From Nostoc sp. 'Lobaria pulmonaria (5183) cyanobiont' (GTDB lineage: Bacteria; Cyanobacteriota; Cyanobacteriia; Cyanobacteriales; Nostocaceae): a stretch of DNA of 64,000 bases. The notes under the pieces were generated by a model, which did not search any database, was not told the DNA's origin, and saw only the letters and a list, made by a program, of their open reading frames with translations. The stretch lies in contig NZ_CP026692.1 of NCBI RefSeq assembly GCF_002949795.1, forward strand, positions 5,626,545-5,690,544, read 5' to 3'. A program made the translations under genes and the position numbers. Shown here in pieces: positions 56,112-64,000 of the stretch. Each line of letters begins with the position of its first letter. Position 1 is the stretch's first letter.

Positions 56112-56993
56112 ATGTTAACGATGCCAGAACGCCCCCAAGAACCAATTTGGCTTGTAATTATCCGGCTTTTACGCTGGCATAAACCAGAAGGGCGGTTAAT
56201 TTTAATGATTCCTGCCCTTTGGGCTGTGTTTTTGGCAGCTTCAGGGAAACCGCCTTTACCTTTAGTTGGTGTGATTATATTGGGTACTCTGGCGACGAGT
56301 GCGGCTGGGTGTGTTGTCAATGATTTGTGGGATCGGAATATCGATCCACAAGTGGAGAGAACACGCGATCGCCCCCTCGCTTCTCGCGCTTTATCTGTGA
56401 AAGTTGGGATTGTAGTCGCGATCGTATCTTTAGCTTGTGCAGCAGTCTTGGCTTTTTATCTTAACCCCCTGAGTTTCTGGTTATGCGTGGCAGCAGTACC
56501 TGTAATTCTGCTTTATCCCGGTGCAAAGAGGGTGTTTCCTGTACCGCAATTGGTGCTTTCCATCGCTTGGGGTTTTGGGGTATTGATTAGCTGGAGTGCA
56601 GTAACACAAACCATCTCCCAAGCAACTTGGTTACTTTGGGGCGCGACTGTGCTGTGGACATTAGGATTTGATACAGTTTACGCCATGAGCGACAAGGAAG
56701 ACGATCGCCGCATTGGTGTTAATTCTAGCGCCCTATTTTTTGGTAATTATGCCCCTGTAGCTATTGGAATTTTCTTTGCTGGCACAATCTTATTGTTGTC
56801 TTGGTTAGGCGTAGTTATACATCTGCACTTAGCCTTCTGGATTAGCCTTGCAGCTGCTACTATCGGATGGGTTTGGCAGTCTCTGCGATTAACAGAGCGA
56901 TACTTACCTAATTCTGCTTATGGTAAGATGTTCCGGCAAAACGTGTGGATTGGTTTTATTTTACTTGCTGGGATGATTGCTGGATCTTTCTAA
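56112..56993 (+). CDS. ubiA: UbiA-family 4-hydroxybenzoate polyprenyltransferase (plastoquinone route)
   Basis: 293 residues. Integral membrane enzyme with about eight to nine segments and two Asp-rich motifs, NDLWDRNIDPQVERT and YAMSDKEDDRRIG, which bind the prenyl diphosphate through magnesium. It closely resembles the cyanobacterial enzyme that attaches solanesyl to 4-hydroxybenzoate in plastoquinone synthesis (Slr0926 type). The longest frame starts with two TTG codons; ATG at 56112 is preferred and ATG at 56121 is also possible. Divergent from ppx. Confidence 0.93.
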   Translation: MLTMPERPQEPIWLVIIRLLRWHKPEGRLILMIPALWAVFLAASGKPPLPLVGVIILGTLATSAAGCVVNDLWDRNIDPQVERTRDRPLASRALSVKVGIVVAIVSLACAAVLAFYLNPLSFWLCVAAVPVILLYPGAKRVFPVPQLVLSIAWGFGVLISWSAVTQTISQATWLLWGATVLWTLGFDTVYAMSDKEDDRRIGVNSSALFFGNYAPVAIGIFFAGTILLLSWLGVVIHLHLAFWISLAAATIGWVWQSLRLTERYLPNSAYGKMFRQNVWIGFILLAGMIAGSF

Positions 56994-57081
56994 AGAGGCA
57001 GGAGTCCTTGTGTGTACACCGTAGCTTCGCTTGCTCTTAGGTGGTTGGGGATGGGGTTCTAATATGCGTTAAAAATTTCCC

Positions 57082-58860
57082 ATGCTATTTGATGCGTTTA
57101 AAAATCGTAAATCTCCTAAAATCGAATTCATCAAAACTAACCCAACCTGGCGCGTAGCGTGGGGGAAAATTAATCCAAATTATGAAGATATAGCTTGGCG
57201 AGATGAAAAAATTTCTGTAATTTTACCACGCACAACTTCGGAATTTCCGACGGAGAAATTAGCAATTAGTTCTAGAGGACGATTTGTTGTTGTTGGTGAT
57301 GTTTGGTTAACTAACCGAGTGCAGTTGCTGCAAAAGTTGGGAATTGAACCGGATAGCTTTCAAGGAAGTTCTCTGCAACTAGTGGCCAATCTTTGGGAAC
57401 AATGGGGTAATGAAAGTCTTAGCCAACTTGTCGGGATGTTTGCGCTAGTGGTTTGGGATAAAGAGAAACAGGTGTTGAGATTGATTCGCGATCGCATCGG
57501 TGTTCGTACTCTCTATTACACTACCACTGGTTTAGTTCGTTGGATTGCGCCTCAACTGAGAACTTTATCACCCCATCGTTCATCCGATTTAGATTTAGTG
57601 GCGTTGCGAGATTATCTTTGTTGTGCCTTTGTTCCTGGAGAACGAACCCTTTGGGAACAGGTGCAAGAACTGCGACCTGGAACTGTTTTAGAATTTCCCG
57701 ACCACAAAGTTACAGCTTATTGGCAGCTTCAAGAACAGATTACAGCAATCGATCAACCCTTAGCATGGCATGGCGATCGCTTGCGAGAACTTCTAGACCA
57801 AGTTGTTCAAGAATATTTACCACCAGCAAATGAACCCGTTGGCGTTTTTCTTTCCGGTGGTTTGGATTCTAGCAGTATCACTGCTTTAGTAGCAAAATTC
57901 CACAAAGCACCAGTTCACACATTCTCGATTCATTTTGGTTCGGAATGTCCCAATGAGTTAGAATTTTCTAGTCTTGTTGCATCCCATTGTCAGACGCAGC
58001 ACCACATTTTAGAAATTACTTTTAAGGATATGTGGTCACGCTTGCCGGAAACAATGGCTTATTTAGATGATCCTATTGGCGACCCACTGACTGTTCCCAA
58101 CCTGTTGCTGGGACGACTGGCGAGAGAAAGTGTAGAAGTAGTTTTGAATGGTGAAGGTGGCGACCCCTGTTTTGGTGGGCCAAAAAATCAGCCGATGTTA
58201 ATTAATAGTTTATATGGCTCTGTCACCAATCAGGATGCATTGCAAGCTTATTTAATTTCCTTTCAAAAGTGTGCTGTTGACTTACCGCAACTTTTAAAAC
58301 CAGAAGTTTGGACAGCAGTACAAACAGCGCCTTGGGTTTTTGCAGAAGACTTATATTCTCAAGCCAGCTATCTGAATCGTTTGATGGCAATGAATATCAA
58401 ATTTAAAGGCGCTGACCAAATTCTGACCAAAGTTAGTAACTTGACTCAAGCTGCTCTTTTGCAAGGTCGTTCTCCTCTGTTTGACCAACGAATAGTAGAC
58501 TTAAGCATGGAAATACCTCCAGAGTATAAGCTTTCTGGAGTGGAAGAAAAAGCAGTTTTAAAGCAAGCGATTACCTACGGTACGTCTTTGGCGAATGCAA
58601 ATATTTTACCAGACAAAATTATTCATCGTCCCAAAAGTGGCATGATGGTACCGGTGCAGTTAGGATTTCGGAAATATTGGCAGCAAGAAGCCAGAGATTT
58701 ATTGCTCAATCAAAATGCATGTATTGCTCCTTACTTAAACCAGTTGCCAATTCGGAATTGGTTAAACTATCAAGGAGATACTTGGAGTCGTTATGGAGTC
58801 AAGCTGTGGTTGCTTGCTAGTTTAGAAATTTGGTTACAAATAAATCAAAAAGCGCAGTAG
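57082..58860 (+). CDS. Asparagine-synthase-like protein lacking the N-terminal cysteine
   Basis: 592 residues. N-terminal GATase-like domain (about 1-190) with LVGMFALVVWDKEKQVLRLI followed by RDRIGVRTLYY. The C-terminal synthetase domain has the PP-loop FLSGGLDSSSITAL near 256-268 and VVLNGEGGDPCFGG near 353-366. True AsnB starts MCG, with Cys2 as glutaminase nucleophile; this protein starts MLFDAFKNRK and has no Cys in the first 170 residues. It may therefore use free ammonia or form a different amide or beta-lactam-like bond, as McjC- and BLS-type relatives do. No lasso-peptide or beta-lactam genes are nearby. Confidence 0.85.
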   Translation: MLFDAFKNRKSPKIEFIKTNPTWRVAWGKINPNYEDIAWRDEKISVILPRTTSEFPTEKLAISSRGRFVVVGDVWLTNRVQLLQKLGIEPDSFQGSSLQLVANLWEQWGNESLSQLVGMFALVVWDKEKQVLRLIRDRIGVRTLYYTTTGLVRWIAPQLRTLSPHRSSDLDLVALRDYLCCAFVPGERTLWEQVQELRPGTVLEFPDHKVTAYWQLQEQITAIDQPLAWHGDRLRELLDQVVQEYLPPANEPVGVFLSGGLDSSSITALVAKFHKAPVHTFSIHFGSECPNELEFSSLVASHCQTQHHILEITFKDMWSRLPETMAYLDDPIGDPLTVPNLLLGRLARESVEVVLNGEGGDPCFGGPKNQPMLINSLYGSVTNQDALQAYLISFQKCAVDLPQLLKPEVWTAVQTAPWVFAEDLYSQASYLNRLMAMNIKFKGADQILTKVSNLTQAALLQGRSPLFDQRIVDLSMEIPPEYKLSGVEEKAVLKQAITYGTSLANANILPDKIIHRPKSGMMVPVQLGFRKYWQQEARDLLLNQNACIAPYLNQLPIRNWLNYQGDTWSRYGVKLWLLASLEIWLQINQKAQ

Positions 58861-59257
58861 TGAAAGCAACAAAAAGATACGTCATGACTAAATTGGGTTA
58901 TGCCTTCGCTATCAGTGCTGGGTAATAAGCGAAAAGAAGTACTCAGTACTGATGGAAATTTTGAATCTTACCTCATCCCCTGGCTTTTCATAAAAAGCCG
59001 TCGGGAAATAGAAGTCATTAATACCAATGACAAATGACCAAGGACAAATGACTCTTCTTATATGAATATTTCCTGACTTATGTCAGCATTTTTTGTTTTA
59101 AAAACCACTGAGAAAACGTATTTTCAAGTGATTGCCGATTTTTGGTTAATTTATTTTTGATTATTTACTGAGCTAATCTCCGTTTGCGGTGTACTCTCAA
59201 TATACGGTAACTACCACACTCAACCTTTGAGATCAATTACACCCAGAGGTGAATACC
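58861..59257. other. Intergenic region with hairpin and STRR
   Basis: 397 bases. GGCTTTT-CATA-AAAAGCC at 58982-58999 forms a 7-bp hairpin. Heptamer-like ACAAATGACC repeats follow at 59025-59054. No supported ORF. Confidence 0.6.
59025..59054. repeat. Short heptamer repeat (STRR type)
   Basis: Reads as alternating ATGACAA / ATGACCA / GGACAAA units, of the STRR kind found in heterocystous cyanobacteria. Confidence 0.65.
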
Positions 59258-59914
59258 ATGAAAAATTATACTCAACAACAGGAATTTATTTTAAGTCAAA
59301 TCACAAATAAATATTTTCAGCGTCGGGATTTCAGTGGATGTGACTTGAGAGGAATCGACCTGAAAGGAATTGATTTAAGTGGTATTAATTTAATTGGAGC
59401 AGATTTGCGTGATGCAAATTTGTCTGGCTGTGTTCTGACTCGTGCTAATTTAAGCGGCGCAAATTTGATCCAAGCTAGCTTACGTGAAGCTAATTTGTAT
59501 GAAGCATCTTTATGTGAAGCCAATTTGACTAATGCTGATTTAACACGGGCAAATTTGTGCGGAACATTCTTATGGCGAGTGAAATTTATAGGTAGTAATC
59601 TTTGGGGTGCTTCTTTATGTGATGTGGATTTGAGAGAAGCAGACTTAAGTGAAGCCAAATTAATTGAAGCATCGCTGATTGAAGCTAACTTAAGTTTTGC
59701 AAATCTCACACGAGCCAAGCTATGTGGAGCAAAATTACTAGAAGCGAATTTGACTGAAGCTAACTTAACTAGTGCAGACTTGACATGGGCAAATTTAACT
59801 AAAGCAAACTTGAATAAGGCAAACCTTTGGAAGACAAATTTGATTTATGCAAAGTTGCGAGATACTATCATGCCTGATGGTACAATTGAGCAACCTCAGA
59901 TAGTTATTTATTAG
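59258..59914 (+). CDS. Pentapeptide-repeat protein
   Basis: 218 residues. From about residue 25 to 205 nearly every fifth position is Leu or Phe in an A(N/D)LxX pattern (ADLRDANLSGCVLTRANLSG and onwards), forming a right-handed quadrilateral beta-helix. No signal peptide. Such proteins are abundant in Nostoc; a few mimic DNA, most are of unknown role. ATG at 59258 is preferred because GAGGTG just before it is a Shine-Dalgarno sequence; the longer frame would begin inside it. Confidence 0.93.
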   Translation: MKNYTQQQEFILSQITNKYFQRRDFSGCDLRGIDLKGIDLSGINLIGADLRDANLSGCVLTRANLSGANLIQASLREANLYEASLCEANLTNADLTRANLCGTFLWRVKFIGSNLWGASLCDVDLREADLSEAKLIEASLIEANLSFANLTRAKLCGAKLLEANLTEANLTSADLTWANLTKANLNKANLWKTNLIYAKLRDTIMPDGTIEQPQIVIY

Positions 59915-60388
59915 CTAGAAATAGCTCTGGCAAAGTGAGATAATCTTGTGATTTCGTTTCCATGCAGAGTATGGAAACGAGATGCAGCATAATTCAGAAT
60001 TCAAAAGTCAGAATAAGTAAACTTGAAACCCAACACTTCTCGGATTTTGGGGAAGAGGAAAGGGAAAGAAAAAACCTTATAACCCTTACCTTGTTAGACC
60101 AAAATCAATACCTGCTGTCACACATCCACCCGTCATCCGATTGCGGTCAATCACGACTCGCTCTGTTCCGACCTCAATGCTCAGGAGAGCAAGTTGTCTG
60201 CGACTACGACAAGTTCTTTACGGCTAGCTACTTTTAGGACAAAAAAGCATTTCTAACTCAAGAAATGTCAAGGTTATTTCGTGAAAAGCTCTAATATCGC
60301 GCAAAATAAGACGCGCAGGATGCCCATCCCACAAGAAATGCTTTTTCATGCCGCAAATGTGCAACGCCGCAGATAAAGAGCTTTCTTT
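59915..60388. other. Intergenic region with a 13-bp inverted repeat pair
   Basis: 474 bases. AAAAAGCATTTCT (60242-60254) and its exact complement AGAAATGCTTTTT (60334-60346) enclose 79 bases. This could be a small non-coding RNA, a decayed mobile-element end pair, or part of the RTX gene 3' region. A 91-codon frame at 59962 has no ribosome site or recognisable content. Confidence 0.4.
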
Positions 60389-61699
60389 TTAAACAAATAT
60401 CAAGTCATTAACAATATTGAAACTACTATTGAGAGATGCAATCACCTCATCAGTACCCAAGTTAAATTGACCATTGCCATTGCCTACTAGAGCAATAAAG
60501 TTACTAGAACCTTGCTTAAAGAAGGAATAGTCGCTTCTGTTACCAGTTAGTTGAATTTTGTCTTCACCTGAGACAAAATCTTTGATGATAGCTAAGTCCT
60601 CGGAACCAGAATTGCGATAAAGGACATTGCCCTTTTCTCCCAAAACAAATGTATCTTGACCAGCACCTCCAAATAAAGTATCTCGACCACCGAAACCATT
60701 GATTATGTTGTTTAACTTGTTACCAATAATCGTGTCATTTTGTTTTGTACCAATGACATTGACAAAATTTTTGACAGTGCCAACGCTATTAACAACCCCT
60801 GAAATATTAACGCCAGTCAACGATTCCTTAGATAAGTCAACATCTACAGAAACAGGACTTTCTAGACTTGAAGCATTAATGGTATTGGCGAAACCAACAT
60901 CTCCTATAACTATCTCAATTTCAGTCGGAACGACTTCCCGATCAGTGCCGAGATTTCCTTTTTCGATGCGATCGGGGAAAATAGTAATTGCTTGACCCAA
61001 ACCAGTGTAATCAAGCGTATCAATGCCATCTCCTCCATCATAGATGTCATTGCCAGCGCTACCGCCTAAGAAATCATTACCACTGCCACCAATGAGTGTG
61101 TTATTTAGTTCGTTACCAATAATTGTGTCATTTTGATTGCTGCCAATGACATTGACAAAGTTTTTAATGGTAATTGCCTCAGGAACATCAAAAATATCAA
61201 ATCTTTCTGCACCCAAGTCGATTAAAGATGCTAAATCTGTACCAGAAGTATCGATAACATTTATAAAACCTGGATCAGCAATGATGATCTCTGTACTAGG
61301 AGGCTCTGAAAGTCGATCGCTACCAAGACCACCACCCTTTTTTGTACGATCGGCAAAAAGAGTAATTACTTGACCTAAACCAGTGTAATCAAGCGTATCA
61401 ATGCCATCCCCACCCCTGATAATGTCATTACCAGCACTGCCAAATATTACGTCGTCTCCCTTTTCTCCAAACAGGTTATCATTTCCACTGCTACCAAACA
61501 GGTTATCGTTTCCACTGCCGCCAAACAGGTTATCATTTCCACTGCCGCCAAACAGGTTATCATTTCCTTCGTCACCGTATAGGTTATCATTGCCGTCATA
61601 ACCGAACAGATTATCATCGCCCTTGCGACCAAGCAGATTATCATTTCCACTACCGCCCAACAGGTTGTCAGAAAAAGGAGTACCAATTTGTGTGCTCAT
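60389..61699 (-). CDS. RTX calcium-binding secreted protein
   Basis: 436 residues. The N-terminal third consists of tandem GGSGNDNLFGG nonapeptides (about residues 10-100), followed by two homologous modules (GGDGIDTLDYTGLGQVITLF and YDGGDGIDTLDYTGLGQAIT, each with NVIGSNQNDTIIGN or NVIGTKQNDTIIGN). The C-terminal region (VLGEKGNVLYRNSGSEDLAI then IKDFVSGEDKIQLTGNRSDY) is typical of cyanobacterial type I secretion substrates. There is no Sec signal. Calcium would fold it outside the cell. A surface or exoprotein role is likely; no enzymatic domain is seen. Confidence 0.9.
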   Translation of the reverse strand: MSTQIGTPFSDNLLGGSGNDNLLGRKGDDNLFGYDGNDNLYGDEGNDNLFGGSGNDNLFGGSGNDNLFGSSGNDNLFGEKGDDVIFGSAGNDIIRGGDGIDTLDYTGLGQVITLFADRTKKGGGLGSDRLSEPPSTEIIIADPGFINVIDTSGTDLASLIDLGAERFDIFDVPEAITIKNFVNVIGSNQNDTIIGNELNNTLIGGSGNDFLGGSAGNDIYDGGDGIDTLDYTGLGQAITIFPDRIEKGNLGTDREVVPTEIEIVIGDVGFANTINASSLESPVSVDVDLSKESLTGVNISGVVNSVGTVKNFVNVIGTKQNDTIIGNKLNNIINGFGGRDTLFGGAGQDTFVLGEKGNVLYRNSGSEDLAIIKDFVSGEDKIQLTGNRSDYSFFKQGSSNFIALVGNGNGQFNLGTDEVIASLNSSFNIVNDLIFV

Positions 61700-61730
61700 G
61701 ATTTATTTTCTCGTTTGATTTACTCAAAAT

Positions 61731-61931
61731 TTAATTTAGCCTCCCACTTGTGCCTGTAAAAGCATTAGCAGTGATGTCGCTATTTTCGCTTGGGACAGCA
61801 ACAATGAAGCCCGACGGGACATCAATATTAATGTTGCCACCATTACCACCAGCTTCTGCTGTGCCTGCGGTGGTAGAGATTTGAGCGCCATGACGCACAA
61901 GGAGTAAATCAGTTTGTATATTGATGTTTAA
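61731..61931 (-). pseudogene. Fragment of a filamentous-haemagglutinin-like (two-partner secretion) gene
   Basis: Minus-strand frame reading LLVRHGAQISTTAGTAEAGG, NGGNINIDVPSGFIVAVPSE, NSDITANAFTG and stop. The pattern LLRHGSxISTxAG...GGNGGNIxI...P is the repeat of cyanobacterial TpsA haemagglutinin-type exoproteins. No start or TPS domain is present, so only a short internal piece remains, just upstream of the RTX gene. Confidence 0.75.
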
Positions 61932-62020
61932 AAATGCTTAACTGAGAAGTCTTGAAGCCTTAGTTAATACAACTTCAGTATTAATTATAAATATTCTTTA
62001 TATGATAAGTAATCCTTAAG

Positions 62021-62206
62021 CTGTAGTTAACATAGCTTCTTCTGTGATTATGAATGTTCAATCTGTAGTTAACATAGCTTCTTCTGTGATTATGAATGTT
62101 CAATCTGTAGTTAACACAGCTTCTTCTGTAGTTAGGAATGCTCAAGCTGTACTTAACACAACTTCTTTTGTAGTTAGGAATGCTCAAGCTGTAATTAAAA
62201 TTAGAG
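62021..62206. repeat. 42-bp tandem repeat array
   Basis: Four units (62021-62062, 62063-62104, 62105-62146, 62147-62188) and a partial fifth, each starting CTGTAGTTAACA or a close variant. Units 1 and 2 are identical; 3 and 4 diverge. A degenerate unit may precede the array. There are no spacers, so it is not CRISPR. One plus-strand frame stays open through it (14 residues per unit), but no ribosome site is seen. Confidence 0.85.
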
Positions 62207-62269
62207 ATAGCCGTTCCCATTACGATGCGGTACAGCTTTATACCGAGGAGTGTAGGGTACGGCACTGCA

Positions 62270-62669
62270 CATTGGTGTCAACTTAAAAAGATGTAGAACC
62301 TCAAAGTTCACTCGCTGACTGATAAGAAATAAACACAGGATAAAATCATGGCTAATTCATCATTCAACCTGCTGAACCTCTCTGATTTGAATGGCACTAA
62401 TGGCTTTGTAATTAACAGCATTGCAGAATATGACTACTCAGGCAACTCAGTCAGCAATGTGGGGGACATCAACAATGATGGCATTGATGACCTGATTATT
62501 GAGGGCATCTAATGCCGACTCTAACGGCATCAGTGATGCTGGGCAAAGCTATGTAGTGATTTGGGCGAACCAATGTGGGAAGTGGCGGCAGAGCTGCGAG
62601 GAGCCGCATTTCTAGGCAGAGGCTGGAAAGCAGATTTGAAAAGGCTTTTAGCTTAAGTTGACACCAATG
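62270..62669. mobile_element. MITE-end-bounded element, copy 3, enclosing a gene fragment
   Basis: 400 bp flanked by CATTGGTGTCAACTTAA (left) and TTAAGTTGACACCAATG (right), exact inverted repeats of 17 bases, the same ends as copies 1 and 2. The interior differs: instead of the CACCCCC core it holds the 5' part of an FG-GAP gene. GGCACTGCA before and GGCAATGCT after match at 7 of 9 positions, an aged target duplication. The outer flanks form the arms of a GTAGGGTAC...GTACCCCTAC palindrome. Confidence 0.72.
62348..62570 (+). pseudogene. 5' fragment of an FG-GAP repeat (integrin-alpha-like) gene
   Basis: ATG 62348 reads NSSFNLLNLSDLNGTNGFVI then NVGDINNDGIDDLII, a canonical FG-GAP calcium-binding loop, and stops at 62510. 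After a frameshift near 62500 it continues as ASNADSNGISDAGQSYVV. The gene is truncated near 62570 and lies entirely inside the MITE ends at 62270-62669. Confidence 0.8.
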
Positions 62670-62857
62670 GGCAATGCTGTACCCCTACGGGTGTACTTTA
62701 CACAAACGAGAAGCGCTATAAACGCTTTAAATAAATTAAGAGAATTTACTAGTATCTATTTTATAAAAAGTATCATTATTTTTGTGGATTTTGCTGAACC
62801 AGAATATATTTTTAATAGGGCATAGTAACTGTAGAAATGTTATAAGTAACGAAATTT

Positions 62858-63253
62858 ATGTCTTTAAGAAAACGTACATCCCGCGTTCTAGAAAATGCTG
62901 AGTTAAGATTTGCTGGACTCAAAGCAATTGATGCCAATCTGGATCTGGGAGAGACTTGTAATTTAAAAATACTGACAGAACTAATTGAGCAATTACGCAG
63001 CAAGTTAGAAGCTCATAATACTGCTCTCAGCACGATTGACTCTTCCAAAGTAGAAATTGAAGAGTTAGAACAAACCTTGGGTGGTTTCTCCGAAAAAATG
63101 CTTATGGGAATCGGCTTTAGATATGGCAAAGATAGCCGCGAATATGAGATGGCTGGTGGAGTTCGCAAAAGTGAACGTATCCGTAAAAGCAGAGCAACTC
63201 GCTTGAAAACTATTGCACAAAAAGCATCTAGCCAAGGCACTCAACCCTTGTAG
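62858..63253 (+). CDS. Conserved small hypothetical protein
   Basis: 131 residues, soluble. The N-terminus is basic (SLRKRTSRVLENAELRFAGL), the middle is a helical or coiled-coil stretch (LTELIEQLRSKLEAHNTALS; SSKVEIEELEQTLGGFSEKM), followed by LMGIGFRYGKDSREYEMAGG and a strongly basic tail (VRKSERIRKSRATRLKTIAQ). The pattern AGGVRKSERIR looks conserved in cyanobacteria, but I know no function. The start is the first ATG; no clear Shine-Dalgarno. Confidence 0.7.
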   Translation: MSLRKRTSRVLENAELRFAGLKAIDANLDLGETCNLKILTELIEQLRSKLEAHNTALSTIDSSKVEIEELEQTLGGFSEKMLMGIGFRYGKDSREYEMAGGVRKSERIRKSRATRLKTIAQKASSQGTQPL

Positions 63254-63323
63254 ATGTGTAAGCAACACAGTTTGCACAGGCGAGGGAGCAAGGGAGAGAA
63301 TAAAAATTACCTCTTTCTCCTCT

Positions 63324-63353
63324 GCCCAATGCCCAATGCCCCATGCTCAATGT
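63324..63353. repeat. CCCAATG short tandem repeat
   Basis: Three CCCAATG-type heptamers (GCCCAATGCCCAATGCCCCA and following) lie in the 100-base gap between the convergent genes. STRR type. Confidence 0.8.
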
Positions 63354-64000
63354 CTAAAATTCGCGTTGTGAAAAGATCAGAATAGCGATCGCTAACAACA
63401 TGGTACTATAAAGTAAGCCGTAACCAGCATTCATAATCAGTGCAGTGGTGTCAGGTAGTGCTTGCAGACCATAAACGGCATCATTTTTCAAATCTAATCG
63501 AGATAAATCTGGCAAGAAAAGAAACAAAGCTTGAGTTAGACGTTCCATACCAGGGTTACGGCTCAGACGACCAAGTTGTACTAAATCTTGAGTAATATTT
63601 CCGATTAAATATACCGCAAAGGTTAAAACAGTCGCTAGCAGAGAAGCAGTAAAAACACCGAAGGTAATAGCTACGGCAGTAATTAATGACAACTGCAAAA
63701 ATAAGAAAATTGCAGCAATTAGAATGCTTGCTGTAGGATGAGGAATATTACCAAATTGCAGAAATAGCAGATAAATGACTGTCATCGTGGCGACAAGCAC
63801 AGCTAGGACTGCGGATAAACCCAAGTATTTGCCGACGATAATTTCGCTGCGACTAACAGGTTTAGCAATTAATACTAAAACAGTGCGTTTTTCAATTTCT
63901 TTATTAATTAGTCCCGTACCAATAAATATCGTAATAATTAACCCGATGGCATTCATCGCCGCCATTCCAAAGTCTAAAAACATTTTATCTTCAGCCGTAG
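63354..64000 (-). CDS. ABC-2 type transporter permease, 5' end cut by window edge
   Basis: At least 215 residues; the frame is still open at the right edge (TAEDKMFLDFG...), so the true start lies outside. Five hydrophobic segments are visible. The motif GTGLINKEIEKRTVLVLIAK and PVSRSEIIVGKYLG between the first two segments is the conserved cytoplasmic loop of ABC-2 (NosY-like) permeases. The ATPase partner is not in the window and may precede it. Substrate unknown. Confidence 0.88.
   Translation of the reverse strand, partial: TAEDKMFLDFGMAAMNAIGLIITIFIGTGLINKEIEKRTVLVLIAKPVSRSEIIVGKYLGLSAVLAVLVATMTVIYLLFLQFGNIPHPTASILIAAIFLFLQLSLITAVAITFGVFTASLLATVLTFAVYLIGNITQDLVQLGRLSRNPGMERLTQALFLFLPDLSRLDLKNDAVYGLQALPDTTALIMNAGYGLLYSTMLLAIAILIFSQREF

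Noticed and set aside
57082..58860. Lasso-peptide cyclase in a biosynthetic cluster
   Set aside because: No precursor peptide, B protease or transporter gene is seen in the neighbouring kilobases, so only the missing cysteine is reported.
59962..60237. 91-codon plus-strand frame
   Set aside because: No ribosome site, no recognisable domain, and composition like the surrounding non-coding DNA.
62021..62206. Possible CRISPR array
   Set aside because: Units are contiguous 42-bp repeats without unique spacers, and no cas genes are nearby.
62044..62286. 80-codon frame through the 42-bp array
   Set aside because: It starts inside the repeat, has no Shine-Dalgarno and continues into the MITE end; likely a by-product of the 42-bp period.

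Overview
The window reads as chromosomal DNA of a filamentous, probably heterocyst-forming cyanobacterium close to Nostoc. This is inferred from the many HIP1 octamers (GCGATCGC, for example at 4515 and 7032), the short tandem heptamer repeats (STRRs), the dispersed palindromic repeats, and the gene content: plastoquinone-type UbiA prenyltransferase, pentapeptide-repeat, DUF4347 and RTX surface proteins, and very large hybrid histidine kinases. There is one tRNA (Ser, CGA). I saw no rRNA, no CRISPR array and no intact insertion sequence.

Region 1-5.3 kb: a conflict-type gene pair (a small EACC1-like protein and a CHAT protease cut by the window edge), a decayed GH63-like glucosidase, and a two-component pair with the relic of a second kinase wedged between kinase and regulator. 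Region 5.4-19.9 kb: an outer-membrane-type protein, a 1563-residue hybrid kinase, and then a tight cluster of a coiled-coil protein, a membrane protein with a roadblock-like domain, two BON domains and an OmpA domain, a Ras-like small GTPase and a second hybrid kinase. A complete partner-switching set follows: RsbW-like kinase, REC-PP2C phosphatase and STAS antagonist. This is the most promising candidate for a poorly described system: GTPase control linked to an envelope anchor and to anti-sigma-type signalling.

Region 19.9-28.6 kb: PIG-L deacetylase, a cellulose-synthase-like GT2 with a long helical insertion and no PilZ domain, a tandem DUF3131 protein, a repeat-rich membrane protein and an SLH protein. 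The STAS, PIG-L and GT2 genes run in one direction with short gaps, so the partner switch and the polysaccharide genes may share a transcript. Region 28.7-41.2 kb: rpiA, a giant DUF4347/beta-helix/RTX protein, a Ser/Thr kinase, a CapA-like protein, two proteins sharing a GG-x-FKQNI motif, tRNA-Ser and a DUF6918-like protein. Region 41.4-59 kb is largely housekeeping: an RND efflux pump, an MscS channel, ahcY, ilvD, a hydrolase, ppx, ubiA and an asparagine-synthase homologue without the N-terminal cysteine. Region 59-64 kb: a pentapeptide protein, an RTX protein, several surface-gene relics, a 42-bp tandem array, a small hypothetical protein and a truncated ABC-2 permease.

Three copies of a MITE-like element with CATTGGTGTCAA ends (22982, 51291, 62270) each sit in the middle of a different palindromic repeat. 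One has a perfect 9-bp target duplication and one encloses a fragment of an FG-GAP gene. Start sites were moved from the longest ORF to the best-supported codon for rpiA, ahcY, ilvD, ubiA and several small genes. All functional calls are from reading the sequence and recalling families; no database search was run.
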